The notes under the pieces were generated by a model, which worked only from the letters and a program-made list of their open reading frames with translations, was not told where the DNA came from and searched no databases. From the NCBI RefSeq assembly GCF_003515065.1, contig NZ_QXGH01000032.1:1-64000 (forward strand): a DNA stretch of 64,000 bases. The letters run 5' to 3'. Below, in pieces: positions 28,201 to 35,657 of the stretch. Each line of letters starts with the position of its first letter. Position 1 is the first letter of the stretch. A program made the position numbers and the translations under genes. Origin of the DNA: Nocardioides immobilis (lineage in GTDB: Bacteria; Actinomycetota; Actinomycetes; Propionibacteriales; Nocardioidaceae).

Positions 28201-28451
28201 CCGCCCGCGCGGTCGCCGAGCGGGAGTTCCTGATCGCCGAGCTGGGTGCGGCGTACGGACTGGGTGGGCGGGCGCGTCGTACGAACGACGACGCCGAGCG
28301 TGCCCGGAGCACGGTCACCTGGCGGATCCGGGACGCCATCAAGCGGATCGAGGCGGCGCACCCCGCGCTCGGCGCGCACCTGCGGCGCTCGGTCCGCACC
28401 GGCACGTTCTGCAGCTACGACCCCGAGCAGGCCGTCGACTGGGAGCTGTGA
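25227..28451 (+). CDS. Large AAA-type ATPase regulator
   Basis: 1074 aa from GTG 25227, with TAGCCT 6 nt upstream (leaderless). The N-terminal NTPase has Walker A GEAGIGKTS and Walker B LLVALDDLHWTDP, as in MalT/LuxR-type ATPases. A long helical repeat region of TPR character follows. The last ~170 residues (VWQLAFRGAPAIVRHVKGM, then RARSTVTWRIRDAIKRIEAA) form a distinct C-terminal domain rather than a LuxR HTH. It may sense a ligand and regulate the neighbouring methyltransferase gene, which is inference. Confidence 0.8.
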   Translation: MAALAGAPLLGRSVARAHLERAIGRAKDGTGSFLWISGEAGIGKTSLLDAATALAADRGVRVLRGTAWNDPGTPPFWLWVQVLRDAAGRAGREELLARWGPRSAEALSLLPELAAASGHPQDGTVDPERFALFDAVEGVLAAIGAEQPLLVALDDLHWTDPGSLRLLRFLTRSPGAAPVVVVATWRDAEKVPDALESLATELAAHSERIKLAGLERGEVAELLDRAAGLRVDSEEAERLRERTGGNPLFLVELARLAQDRGGGDLTALVPTSAEAIIGRRLARVSQACHEILAVAAIAGTANTVETVAALAQRDPVDIVAALDEAVAAGLASEAAGRVEIAHPLIRDCLVRSLAPTRAREVHLAAAELVADDPAAAAEAAHHLRAALPLGDVARAREASRRAAEVAHAARAFEEAVRHRAVELELAGADLAARFEALLGRGTALLALGVLAGARDDFVQAATLARARHDPEGFAQAALGFAAGTTGFEVRLWDRAQLDLLEEALVLLGDADSALRVDVMARLSVASAFAADADRRRDLAEQATAIARRIGDPRAVAHALSAHCDAIAGPADSGRREAEAGEVIANARLAGDRGLELLGLRHRIVALLEQGRTVDARADMAAFELAADHLGQPLYSWYVPLFRGYLAHLAGDMTTTRACADEVDRIGALTDSHNARILAAVQRFWCAIEERRTEEILVELRRLVDEFAEAAPDGDSPLPFFPGQEPSLRRAALPSIAAVVADLAPDAEFLSTLGLVTLAAYDAGDPPEAAAVLRDALMPYRGCWAVDGIAAGAMGPVDRYLGALDLLIGDLAAAEDHLAAALADAASAGAPLASAHTKVLQADVLDRRGGSGDAVRARELRVDALGFYRAHGLVARARELEDRLTGSASPADGPSAPARAEGRFRREGDVWQLAFRGAPAIVRHVKGMTDLAILLGRPSEETHALDLAGQGGPRQGGTGPALDDQATAAYRRRLAELDADIDEADRVGDADAAARAVAEREFLIAELGAAYGLGGRARRTNDDAERARSTVTWRIRDAIKRIEAAHPALGAHLRRSVRTGTFCSYDPEQAVDWEL

Positions 28452-28467
28452 GGGACCGTCCCCTTCC

Positions 28468-28490
28468 GGCGTGAGGCCCTTCCTCACGCC
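28468..28490 (+). terminator. Perfect 9-bp hairpin after the ATPase regulator
   Basis: GGCGTGAGG-CCCTT-CCTCACGCC, between the regulator stop and the methyltransferase start. No T run follows, so it may act as terminator, attenuator or mRNA stabiliser. Confidence 0.55.
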
Positions 28491-28526
28491 TCCTGGGTGT
28501 CCTGTCCCTCTCCAGAGGAGCCTCCG

Positions 28527-29903
28527 ATGTCCTTCATCCAGATCGTTTCCTTCACCACCGACGACCCCACCCGGATCACCAAGCTCTCTCAGCGGTGGCG
28601 CGAAGAGACCGCCGGTCGCACCACCTTGCTGCGCGAACGGGTGTACGTCGACCGCGACGACCCGCGCCGCTTCGTCGCGGTCAACGAGTTCGCGTCCTCC
28701 GACGATGCCCGGGTCAACTCCGAGCTCCCCGAGACCTCGGCGCTCGCCGCCGAGCTCGCCGGCTTCGTGAGCGACCTGACGTACACCGACCTCGACGAGG
28801 TGGTCCTCGCGGCACCGGAGCAGCCGGTCCAGGACACCGAGACCGAAGCGGGTGCGCTCGTCGAGGCGATCTTCGGCCACACCGTGTCGACCATCGAGCT
28901 CGCCACCGTCTGGCTGGGCCTCAAGCTCGGCCTGTACGACGCCGTCGCGACCGGAGGTACGTCGACCGACGTCGCCGGCCGCGCCGGCATCATCGAGCGC
29001 TACGCCCGCGAGTGGCTCGAGCAGCAGACGATCGCCGGCCTCGTGTCGGTCGACGACCCGGGTGCGGCCGCGGAGGAGCGGCGGTACTACCTTTCGGAGG
29101 CGCAACGGCTGGTGCTGGCCGACGCCGACAGCCCGTTCTACGCCGGCGCGATGGCTCTTCTCGCCGGCGGCTGCGGCTCGGTGCTGCCGCGGGTGCTGGA
29201 GGCGTGGCGCAACGGCACCGGTGTCGCCTTCGGCGAGTACGGCGACGACGTACGGCTGGGTCAGGGCCTGTTCAACAAGGGGGACTTCGTCGGCTCGCTC
29301 GCCCAGGACTGGGTGCCGGCGATGCCCGAGGTCGCCGCGCTGGTCGCCCGTCCCGGTGCCCGCGCGCTCGACCTCGGCTGTGGCGTCGGGTGGTCGTCGA
29401 TCTCCCTCGCCCGGGCGTTCCCGGGCCTCGCCGTGCTGGGCGTGGACAGCGACGAGGCGTCGATCCTGGACGCGCGGCGCAACGCGGCCGAGGCCGGGCT
29501 CGCCGACCGGGTCACCTTCGAGGTCGCGCGCGCGGACGAGGCGCGGCCGACAGCGTCGATCGACGTCGCGTTCTTCCTGGAGAGCCTCCACGACATGGCT
29601 CACCCGGTCGAGGCGCTGACCGTCGTGCGGCAGGCCCTTCGAGACGGCGGACGAGTCGTCGTGATGGACGAGCGTGCGGAGGAGGAGTTCGCCCCGAACG
29701 GCTCGCCGGTCGAACGGCTCTTCGCTGCCGGAAGCGTGCTGCACTGCCTGCCCGTCGGGCTCTCGGAGCCCGGCTCAGCAGGCACCGGCGCCCTGTTCCG
29801 ACCCGCCACGATGCGGGCCTACGCCGGTGCAGCCGGCTACGCCGACGTCGTACTGCCGGACATCGAGCACGACGTGATGCGGTTCTACCTCCTGCGTCCC
29901 TGA
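28527..29903 (+). CDS. SAM methyltransferase fused to an N-terminal ABM-like domain
   Basis: 458 aa. The first ~100 residues (MSFIQIVSFTTDDPTRITKL and on) resemble the ferredoxin-like fold of antibiotic biosynthesis monooxygenase-type domains. A winged-helix-like segment follows (LATVWLGLKLGLYDAV). The class I methyltransferase domain then has the SAM motif LDLGCGVGWSSISLA and acidic motif LGVDSDE. GAGGAG precedes the ATG. It may methylate a small molecule or act as a resistance enzyme; the substrate is unknown. Confidence 0.78.
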   Translation: MSFIQIVSFTTDDPTRITKLSQRWREETAGRTTLLRERVYVDRDDPRRFVAVNEFASSDDARVNSELPETSALAAELAGFVSDLTYTDLDEVVLAAPEQPVQDTETEAGALVEAIFGHTVSTIELATVWLGLKLGLYDAVATGGTSTDVAGRAGIIERYAREWLEQQTIAGLVSVDDPGAAAEERRYYLSEAQRLVLADADSPFYAGAMALLAGGCGSVLPRVLEAWRNGTGVAFGEYGDDVRLGQGLFNKGDFVGSLAQDWVPAMPEVAALVARPGARALDLGCGVGWSSISLARAFPGLAVLGVDSDEASILDARRNAAEAGLADRVTFEVARADEARPTASIDVAFFLESLHDMAHPVEALTVVRQALRDGGRVVVMDERAEEEFAPNGSPVERLFAAGSVLHCLPVGLSEPGSAGTGALFRPATMRAYAGAAGYADVVLPDIEHDVMRFYLLRP

Positions 29904-29976
29904 CGAGCCGCGGACCGGGACGGTCGGCGGGCAACAGCAGCGGCGACCCGCTCCAGCGGTCGCTACGGTGGCGGGC

Positions 29977-30402
29977 GTGACCCGGTTCTCCTCGATCGCC
30001 CTGGTGGATCCGCGCGGGTGGCTGCTGCTGCAGGAACGGGACGAGCACCCGGTCATCGACCCCGAGAAGTGGGGGTTCCCCGGCGGCGGCGTCGAGCCGG
30101 GGGAGACGTGGGAGGAAGCGGCCTACCGCGAGCTCGAGGAGGAGACGGGGATCGCGCTCGACGGCGGGCTGGAGCTCTTCGCCGAGTTCTCCGTGCGGCA
30201 CGCCCACCGCGACACCGACGACAGCTTCTGCCTCTTCTTCGGGGCGACCGACTGCAGCGACGAGGACATCGACTGCCGCGAGGGCCGGCAGATCGTCTTC
30301 GTCGACCCCGCCGCGGCGCGGGGCCTGGACCTGACCCTCGCTGCTGCCAAGGCCCTCCCCGAGTTCCTCGCCTCGGACCGCTACCGGAGCCTGCTGCCAT
30401 GA
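29977..30402 (+). CDS. NUDIX hydrolase
   Basis: 141 aa from GTG 29977, because TACGGT stands 7 nt upstream (leaderless); an upstream GTG at 29968 is possible. The NUDIX box reads GGVEPGETWEEAAYRELEEE followed by TG, matching G-x5-E-x7-REUxEExGU. It hydrolyses a nucleoside diphosphate linked to another group; the substrate cannot be told from sequence. Confidence 0.9.
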   Translation: MTRFSSIALVDPRGWLLLQERDEHPVIDPEKWGFPGGGVEPGETWEEAAYRELEEETGIALDGGLELFAEFSVRHAHRDTDDSFCLFFGATDCSDEDIDCREGRQIVFVDPAAARGLDLTLAAAKALPEFLASDRYRSLLP

Positions 30403-30483
30403 GCCTCATGGTGTGACCGGATCGGCAGCCTGGAGGAGCCCGCGATCGCCGTACTTGAAGTCTGACGGCATAAACTCGCCCGC

Positions 30484-32409
30484 ATGGCTCTCCTCGACCG
30501 GATCTCCACGCCCCGCGACCTGCGGGACCTGTCCGAGGACGAGCTGACGACGCTCGCCAGCGAGATCCGTGACCTGCTGATCCGGACGGTCGCGACGAAC
30601 AGCGGTCACCTCGGGCCCAACCTCGGCGTCGTCGAGCTCACGCTCGCCATCCACCGGGTGTTCGACAGCCCGCGCGACAAGGTCGTCTTCGACACCGGCC
30701 ACCAGTCGTACGTGCACAAGCTCGTGACCGGGCGGGCCGCGGAGTTCGGCACGCTGCGCCGCGAGGGCGGGATGAGCGGCTACCCGAGCCAGGCGGAGTC
30801 CGAGCACGACATCGTCGAGAACTCCCACGCGTCAACGGCGCTCAGCTACGCCGACGGCATCGCCAAGGCATACGCCATCCGCGGCGAGGACCGGCACGTG
30901 GTCGCGGTGATCGGCGACGGTGCCCTGACCGGCGGCATGGCCTGGGAGGCGCTCAACAACATCGCGATCGCGCGGGACTCGCGCCTGGTGATGGTCGTCA
31001 ACGACAACGGCCGCTCCTACACGCCGACCATCGGCGGCCTCGCCACGGCGCTCACCGGCCTTCGCACCAACCCGCGCTACGAGCAGGTCCTCGACCTGGT
31101 CAAGAAGCGCGTCAACGCGGTCCCGGCGGTCGGCCCGACGGCGTACGACGCCCTCCACGCGGTCAAGAAAGGCCTCAAGGACGCCCTCGCCCCGCAGGGC
31201 CTGTTCGAGGACCTCGGCCTCAAGTACGTCGGTCCCGTGGACGGTCATGACCGCCAGGCGATGGAGCAGGCCCTCCACCAGGCGAAGCGGTACGGCGGCC
31301 CGGTCATCGTGCACGCGATCACCCGCAAGGGCTTCGGCTACGACCCGGCCGAGCGGCACGAGGCCGACCAGTTCCACGCGCCGGGCCCGTTCGACGTCCA
31401 GACCGGTGCCGAGAAGCCGAAGGGTCTCATCTGGACCGATCACTTCGCCGAACACATCGTGCGGATCGGTGAGCGCCGCCCGGACGTCGTGGCGATCACC
31501 GCGGCGATGATGCACCCGGTCGGTCTGGACAAGTTCCAGACACGCTTCCCCGACCGCACCTTCGACGTCGGCATCGCCGAGCAGCACGCCGCGACCTCCG
31601 CCGCCGGCCTCGCGATCGGCGGCCTTCACCCGGTCGTCGCCGTCTACGCGACGTTCCTCAACCGGGCCTTCGACCAGGTGCTGATGGACGTCGCGCTGCA
31701 CAGGTGCGGTGTCACCTTCGTGCTCGACCGGTCCGGTGTGACCGGCGACGACGGCGCCAGCCACAACGGCATGTGGGACATGTCGGTGCTCCAGGTCGTC
31801 CCCGGCCTCCGGCTGGCTGCGCCCCGCGACGTGACCCGGATGCGCGACCTGCTGGACGAGGCGGTCGAGGTCGCCGATGCGCCGACGGTCGTCCGGTTCC
31901 CGAAGGGCCCGCCGCCCGCCGACATCGAGGCGATCGACCGGATCGGCGGCGTCGACGTGCTCGTCCGCAGCGGCCGCCGTGAAGTGCTCGTCGTTGCGGT
32001 GGGCTCGATGGCCGGCGTCGGTGTCGACGTCGCGGAGCGCCTGTCGGCGCAGGGGATCGGCGTCACCGTCGTCGACCCGCGCTGGGTGAAGCCGGTCGAC
32101 CCGGCTCTCGTGAAGCTCGCTGCCGACCACCGCCTCGTCGTCACGATCGAGGACAACGGGGTCGTCGGCGGAGTCGGCGCCGTGCTGCTCCAGACGCTAT
32201 CCGCCGCCGGGGTCGACACCCCGGTGCGGCTGCACGGCATTCCACAGGAGTTCCTCGACCACGCGAAGCGGGCCGTGATCCTGGAGCGCGTGGGCCTCTC
32301 GGCCCAGACCATCGCCCTCGACATCGTGCACGAGATGACCGGGACGGCGACGGACGACGCTGCGGCGGCGGACGGCCGGGCGCTCCTCGATGCCGAGACG
32401 AAGGGCTGA
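30484..32409 (+). CDS. dxs: 1-deoxy-D-xylulose-5-phosphate synthase
   Basis: 641 aa. It condenses pyruvate and glyceraldehyde 3-phosphate in the first step of the MEP isoprenoid pathway and uses thiamine diphosphate. The TPP motif is IGDGALTGGMAWEALNN. Other family marks are NSGHLGPNLGVVELT, DTGHQSYVHK and RSGVTGDDGASHNGMWDMS. TAAACT lies 7 nt before the ATG, so it is probably leaderless. Its 3' end overlaps the next lipoprotein gene by 20 bp. Confidence 0.97.
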   Translation: MALLDRISTPRDLRDLSEDELTTLASEIRDLLIRTVATNSGHLGPNLGVVELTLAIHRVFDSPRDKVVFDTGHQSYVHKLVTGRAAEFGTLRREGGMSGYPSQAESEHDIVENSHASTALSYADGIAKAYAIRGEDRHVVAVIGDGALTGGMAWEALNNIAIARDSRLVMVVNDNGRSYTPTIGGLATALTGLRTNPRYEQVLDLVKKRVNAVPAVGPTAYDALHAVKKGLKDALAPQGLFEDLGLKYVGPVDGHDRQAMEQALHQAKRYGGPVIVHAITRKGFGYDPAERHEADQFHAPGPFDVQTGAEKPKGLIWTDHFAEHIVRIGERRPDVVAITAAMMHPVGLDKFQTRFPDRTFDVGIAEQHAATSAAGLAIGGLHPVVAVYATFLNRAFDQVLMDVALHRCGVTFVLDRSGVTGDDGASHNGMWDMSVLQVVPGLRLAAPRDVTRMRDLLDEAVEVADAPTVVRFPKGPPPADIEAIDRIGGVDVLVRSGRREVLVVAVGSMAGVGVDVAERLSAQGIGVTVVDPRWVKPVDPALVKLAADHRLVVTIEDNGVVGGVGAVLLQTLSAAGVDTPVRLHGIPQEFLDHAKRAVILERVGLSAQTIALDIVHEMTGTATDDAAAADGRALLDAETKG

Positions 32410-33655
32410 CCGCGCGGGCTCCCGGCACCGGATCGTCCCCGCGCTGCTGCTGCCCGCCCTGCTGGTCCCGACCCTCGCGGCGTGCAACGACGACTCACCG
32501 GTCGTGTCGTCCGACCCCGACGCCGATGCCGCGGCGAGCATCCAGCGCACCTTGCGGCAACGGGCTCGCGCGATCGTCGACCGTGACACCGTCGCGTTCG
32601 AGCGGACGTTGAAGCAACGCAACGCCGGCTTCGTCGCGGAGCAGGAGCAGTACTTCGACAACCTCGGCCAGCTGCCGCTCGGCACGGTGCGCCTCGAGGT
32701 CGCCGAGGAGTCGCTCGAGCCCGACGGCGACGCCTACTGGGCCGAGATCACCCTCCGCCTCGAGCTGCAGGGGTACGACGTCGCGCCCGTCGTCACGCGC
32801 GACCGCTGGCGGTTCACCCCCACGCGCGACGGTCGCCGCTACCTGCTGACGTCGACCACCGACCCCGACTGGGAGGCCCGGTCCGGATCCCAGCCGCAGC
32901 CCTGGGACCTGGGCGAGATCGAGGTGCGCGACGGCGCCGGCGTACTGGGGATCTTCGACGCCACGACCGTCGCGAACGCCGATGCGGTCCTCGACTCCGT
33001 CTCCGAGGCCCGGTTCGCCGTGCGATCGGTGCTGCCGGTCGACGTCGAGGATCCCGGCGGCGTGGTCGTCTACACGCTGGCCGACCCGGCCTTCGTCGAG
33101 TCACTGAAGGGGCTGCCTGTCGACGATCCCGATCAGCTCGACGGCGCGACCATCGCGGTGCCGACCGACGCAGCCGCCGGCAACGGGAAGGTGTCGTCGT
33201 ACCGGATCTTCCTGAACCCGCACGTCATAGACGAGAGCGAAGCCGTGCTCGACCGGCTGGTCCGCCACGAGCTCACCCACGTCGCGCTGGGTGACCACGC
33301 CCGCGGGGTCCCGCTGTGGTTCACCGAGGGGCTGGCCGAGTACGTCTCGGTCCAGCCGATCGCACCCGCCGAGCGGCGGCTCCAGGCCGACGCCCTCAAC
33401 CTGGTCGCCGGCGGCGTCGACGACGTGCCCTCCGACGAGGAGTTCGCGGGCGAGCACGCCGAGGGGTGGTACGCCGTCTCCTGGTGGGTGTGCGAGTACG
33501 TCGCGGCGAGCTACGGCGAGGACGCCCTGTGGGCCCTGCTCGACGGGTTCGCCGACGGGGCGGACCCGCAGACGGTGGTCTCCGAGCAGCTCGGGACCAC
33601 GACGGCCGACCTCGCCCGAGGGGGCATCGCGCTGATGCGGCGCACCTACGGGTGA
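32390..33655 (+). CDS. Lipoprotein with HExxH peptidase motif
   Basis: 421 aa. An Arg-rich n-region, hydrophobic core and lipobox LAAC are followed by an NTF2-like region (VRLEVAEESLEPDGDAYWAE). The C-terminal half has HELTH with a downstream EGLAEYV Glu, the zinc-binding pattern of peptidase MA/gluzincin-like enzymes. It should act on the outer side of the membrane. It starts inside dxs, which implies co-transcription although no functional link is obvious. Confidence 0.83.
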   Translation: MPRRRADRAGSRHRIVPALLLPALLVPTLAACNDDSPVVSSDPDADAAASIQRTLRQRARAIVDRDTVAFERTLKQRNAGFVAEQEQYFDNLGQLPLGTVRLEVAEESLEPDGDAYWAEITLRLELQGYDVAPVVTRDRWRFTPTRDGRRYLLTSTTDPDWEARSGSQPQPWDLGEIEVRDGAGVLGIFDATTVANADAVLDSVSEARFAVRSVLPVDVEDPGGVVVYTLADPAFVESLKGLPVDDPDQLDGATIAVPTDAAAGNGKVSSYRIFLNPHVIDESEAVLDRLVRHELTHVALGDHARGVPLWFTEGLAEYVSVQPIAPAERRLQADALNLVAGGVDDVPSDEEFAGEHAEGWYAVSWWVCEYVAASYGEDALWALLDGFADGADPQTVVSEQLGTTTADLARGGIALMRRTYG

Positions 33656-33698
33656 GCGCGCCCGACACCCCCGAACCCGGTGTCAGTATCGTTTCCCC

Positions 33699-34634
33699 GT
33701 GACCCCCACACCTCGCCTCGTGCACATCGTCGACGACGTGCCCGAGCTCGACGGGGTGGAGGAGCTGCGCATGGTCGTGGCTCTCGACGGGTTCCTCGAC
33801 GCCGGCAACGCCGGCGCCATCGCCTGCCGGCACCTGGCGGCCGAGGGCGCAGACGGCGTGGTCGTGGCGACGTTCGACGTCGACCAGCTCCACGACTACC
33901 GCGCCCGCCGGCCACCCATGTCCTTCGTCCGCGACCACTACGAGGCGTACGACGCCCCGCGGCTGGTGGTCCGGCTGCTGCGCGACACCGGCGGTACGCC
34001 GTACCTCCTGTTGCACGGCCCCGAGCCCGACACCCGTTGGGAGGCGTTCTGCCGCGGCGTGCGCGAGGTGGTCGAGCGGTTCTCGGTGGCGCTGGTCGTC
34101 GGGATGGGGTCGGTGCCGATGGCGGTGCCGCACACCCGGCCGATCGCGATCACCCACCACGCCAACAACGTCGAGCTGCTCACCGGCACCAGCCCGTGGC
34201 AGGGCGAGCTCCGGATCCCGAGCAGCGCGCAGGCGTTGCTCGAGGTGCGGCTGGGGGAGTGGGGGCACGATGCCCTCGGCTTCGTCGCGCACGTGCCGCA
34301 CTACGTCGCCCAGCTCGACTACCCGCGGGCGTCCCTCGCGCTGCTCGAGCAGGTCGAGCTCGCGGCGCGGCTGACGATCGACCTGACCGAGCTCGGCACC
34401 CTCGCCGAGGAGCGCGAGGAGGAGATCGGCCGCTACCTGGCCGCCAACAGCGAGGTCGGCGACGTCGTCGCCGCCCTCGAGCAGCAGTACGACGCGTTCG
34501 CCCGCGCCGAGGAGAGCGGCTCCAGCCTCCTCGCCGAGGACCAGCCCCTCCCGACAGGGGAGGAGATCGGGCAGCAGTTCGAGCAGTTCCTGGCCGGCCT
34601 GGAGCGCCCGGACGAGACCGGAGGAGCCGGATGA
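33699..34634 (+). CDS. PAC2 family protein
   Basis: 311 aa from GTG 33699, with TATCGT 6 nt upstream (leaderless). It contains MVVALDGFLDAGNAG, GMGSVPMAVPHTRP and GFVAHVPHYVAQLDYP, typical of bacterial PAC2 proteins, relatives of the archaeal/eukaryotic proteasome assembly chaperone. The C-terminal segment is acidic and helical (EEREEEIGRYLA). Its stop overlaps tesB by ATGA. Confidence 0.9.
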   Translation: MTPTPRLVHIVDDVPELDGVEELRMVVALDGFLDAGNAGAIACRHLAAEGADGVVVATFDVDQLHDYRARRPPMSFVRDHYEAYDAPRLVVRLLRDTGGTPYLLLHGPEPDTRWEAFCRGVREVVERFSVALVVGMGSVPMAVPHTRPIAITHHANNVELLTGTSPWQGELRIPSSAQALLEVRLGEWGHDALGFVAHVPHYVAQLDYPRASLALLEQVELAARLTIDLTELGTLAEEREEEIGRYLAANSEVGDVVAALEQQYDAFARAEESGSSLLAEDQPLPTGEEIGQQFEQFLAGLERPDETGGAG

Positions 34635-35533
34635 CCCCGCACGTTGAGCCCGAGACCGAGACCCATGACCAGGCCGCGGCCGAGGGCAGCGACGCCACCC
34701 GACAGCTGGTGTCGCTGCTGGACCTCGAGCAGCTCGACACCGACCTCTACCGCGGCAAGCAGCCCGAGAGCGTGCGACAGCGGGTCTACGGCGGCCAGGT
34801 GGCGGCGCAAGCGCTGATCGCGGCCTCGCGCTCGGTCGACAAGGACTTCCACGTGCACTCGCTGCACTCGTACTTCCTGCTGCCCGGCGACTACAACGTG
34901 CCGATCATCTACGACGTCGAGCGGATCCGGGACGGCAAGTCGTTCGCCACCCGCCGGGTCCTCGCGCGCCAGCACGGCCGGCCGATCTACTACCAGTCGC
35001 TCAACTTCCAGCGTGCCGAGGATGGCTTCGAGCACCAGGACGTCATGCCCCAGGTGAAGACGCCGGACGAGGGCCTGAACCTCTTCGACCTGATGGAGGA
35101 GCACGGCTCCGACGACGGGCTCGGCAAGGAGTGGGCCGCGATGGACGTGCGCTGGCTCGGCAACTCCCGGCACGGCCTCGACCCCGATCCGATGCACCCG
35201 TCGAGGACGCAGCTCTGGATCCGGATCGACGGGCGCCTGTCCGACGACCCGCTCGAGCACCTCGCCACCTTCACCTACGCCAGCGACGTGTCACTGCTCG
35301 GCGCCGCGCTGGCTGCGCACGAGGCCGACCCGACCACCGTCCAGATGGCGTCGCTCGACCACACCATCTGGTTCCACCGGCCGTTCCGCGCCGACGAGTG
35401 GTGGCTCTACGACCAGTGGTCGCCCTCGGCCGGTGGTGCCCGCGGGCTCTCGCTCGGCCGGGTCTTCACCCAGGACGGCACGCTCGTCGCGACCACCGCG
35501 CAAGAGGGCCTCATCCGGCCGCGCACGCGGTAG
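34631..35533 (+). CDS. tesB: Acyl-CoA thioesterase II
   Basis: 300 aa. Two hotdog domains are present: QRVYGGQVAAQALIAA and LHSYFLLPGDYNVPIIY in the first, MASLDHTIWFHRPFRADEWW in the second. It releases fatty acids from CoA thioesters. It is co-transcribed with the PAC2 gene. This pairing and position before a lipid-related block are consistent with acyl-CoA turnover. Confidence 0.92.
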   Translation: MTPHVEPETETHDQAAAEGSDATRQLVSLLDLEQLDTDLYRGKQPESVRQRVYGGQVAAQALIAASRSVDKDFHVHSLHSYFLLPGDYNVPIIYDVERIRDGKSFATRRVLARQHGRPIYYQSLNFQRAEDGFEHQDVMPQVKTPDEGLNLFDLMEEHGSDDGLGKEWAAMDVRWLGNSRHGLDPDPMHPSRTQLWIRIDGRLSDDPLEHLATFTYASDVSLLGAALAAHEADPTTVQMASLDHTIWFHRPFRADEWWLYDQWSPSAGGARGLSLGRVFTQDGTLVATTAQEGLIRPRTR

Positions 35534-35657
35534 TTCGGCCGGGCCGAGCAGTCGGACCGAACCGACAAGCCTTCCTGAATCACCGGACGCGCCGGTTGTG
35601 CGGTGCTACGTTCCGGGCGACAGGGGCGTGGGCTTCACAGGGGGAGAGAAGACGATC

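Noticed and set aside
24756..29744. 1662-aa minus-strand frame
   Set aside because: It is antisense to three supported genes (YjbQ-like, AAA regulator, methyltransferase fusion), and its Arg/Gly/Pro-rich sequence is typical of shadows.
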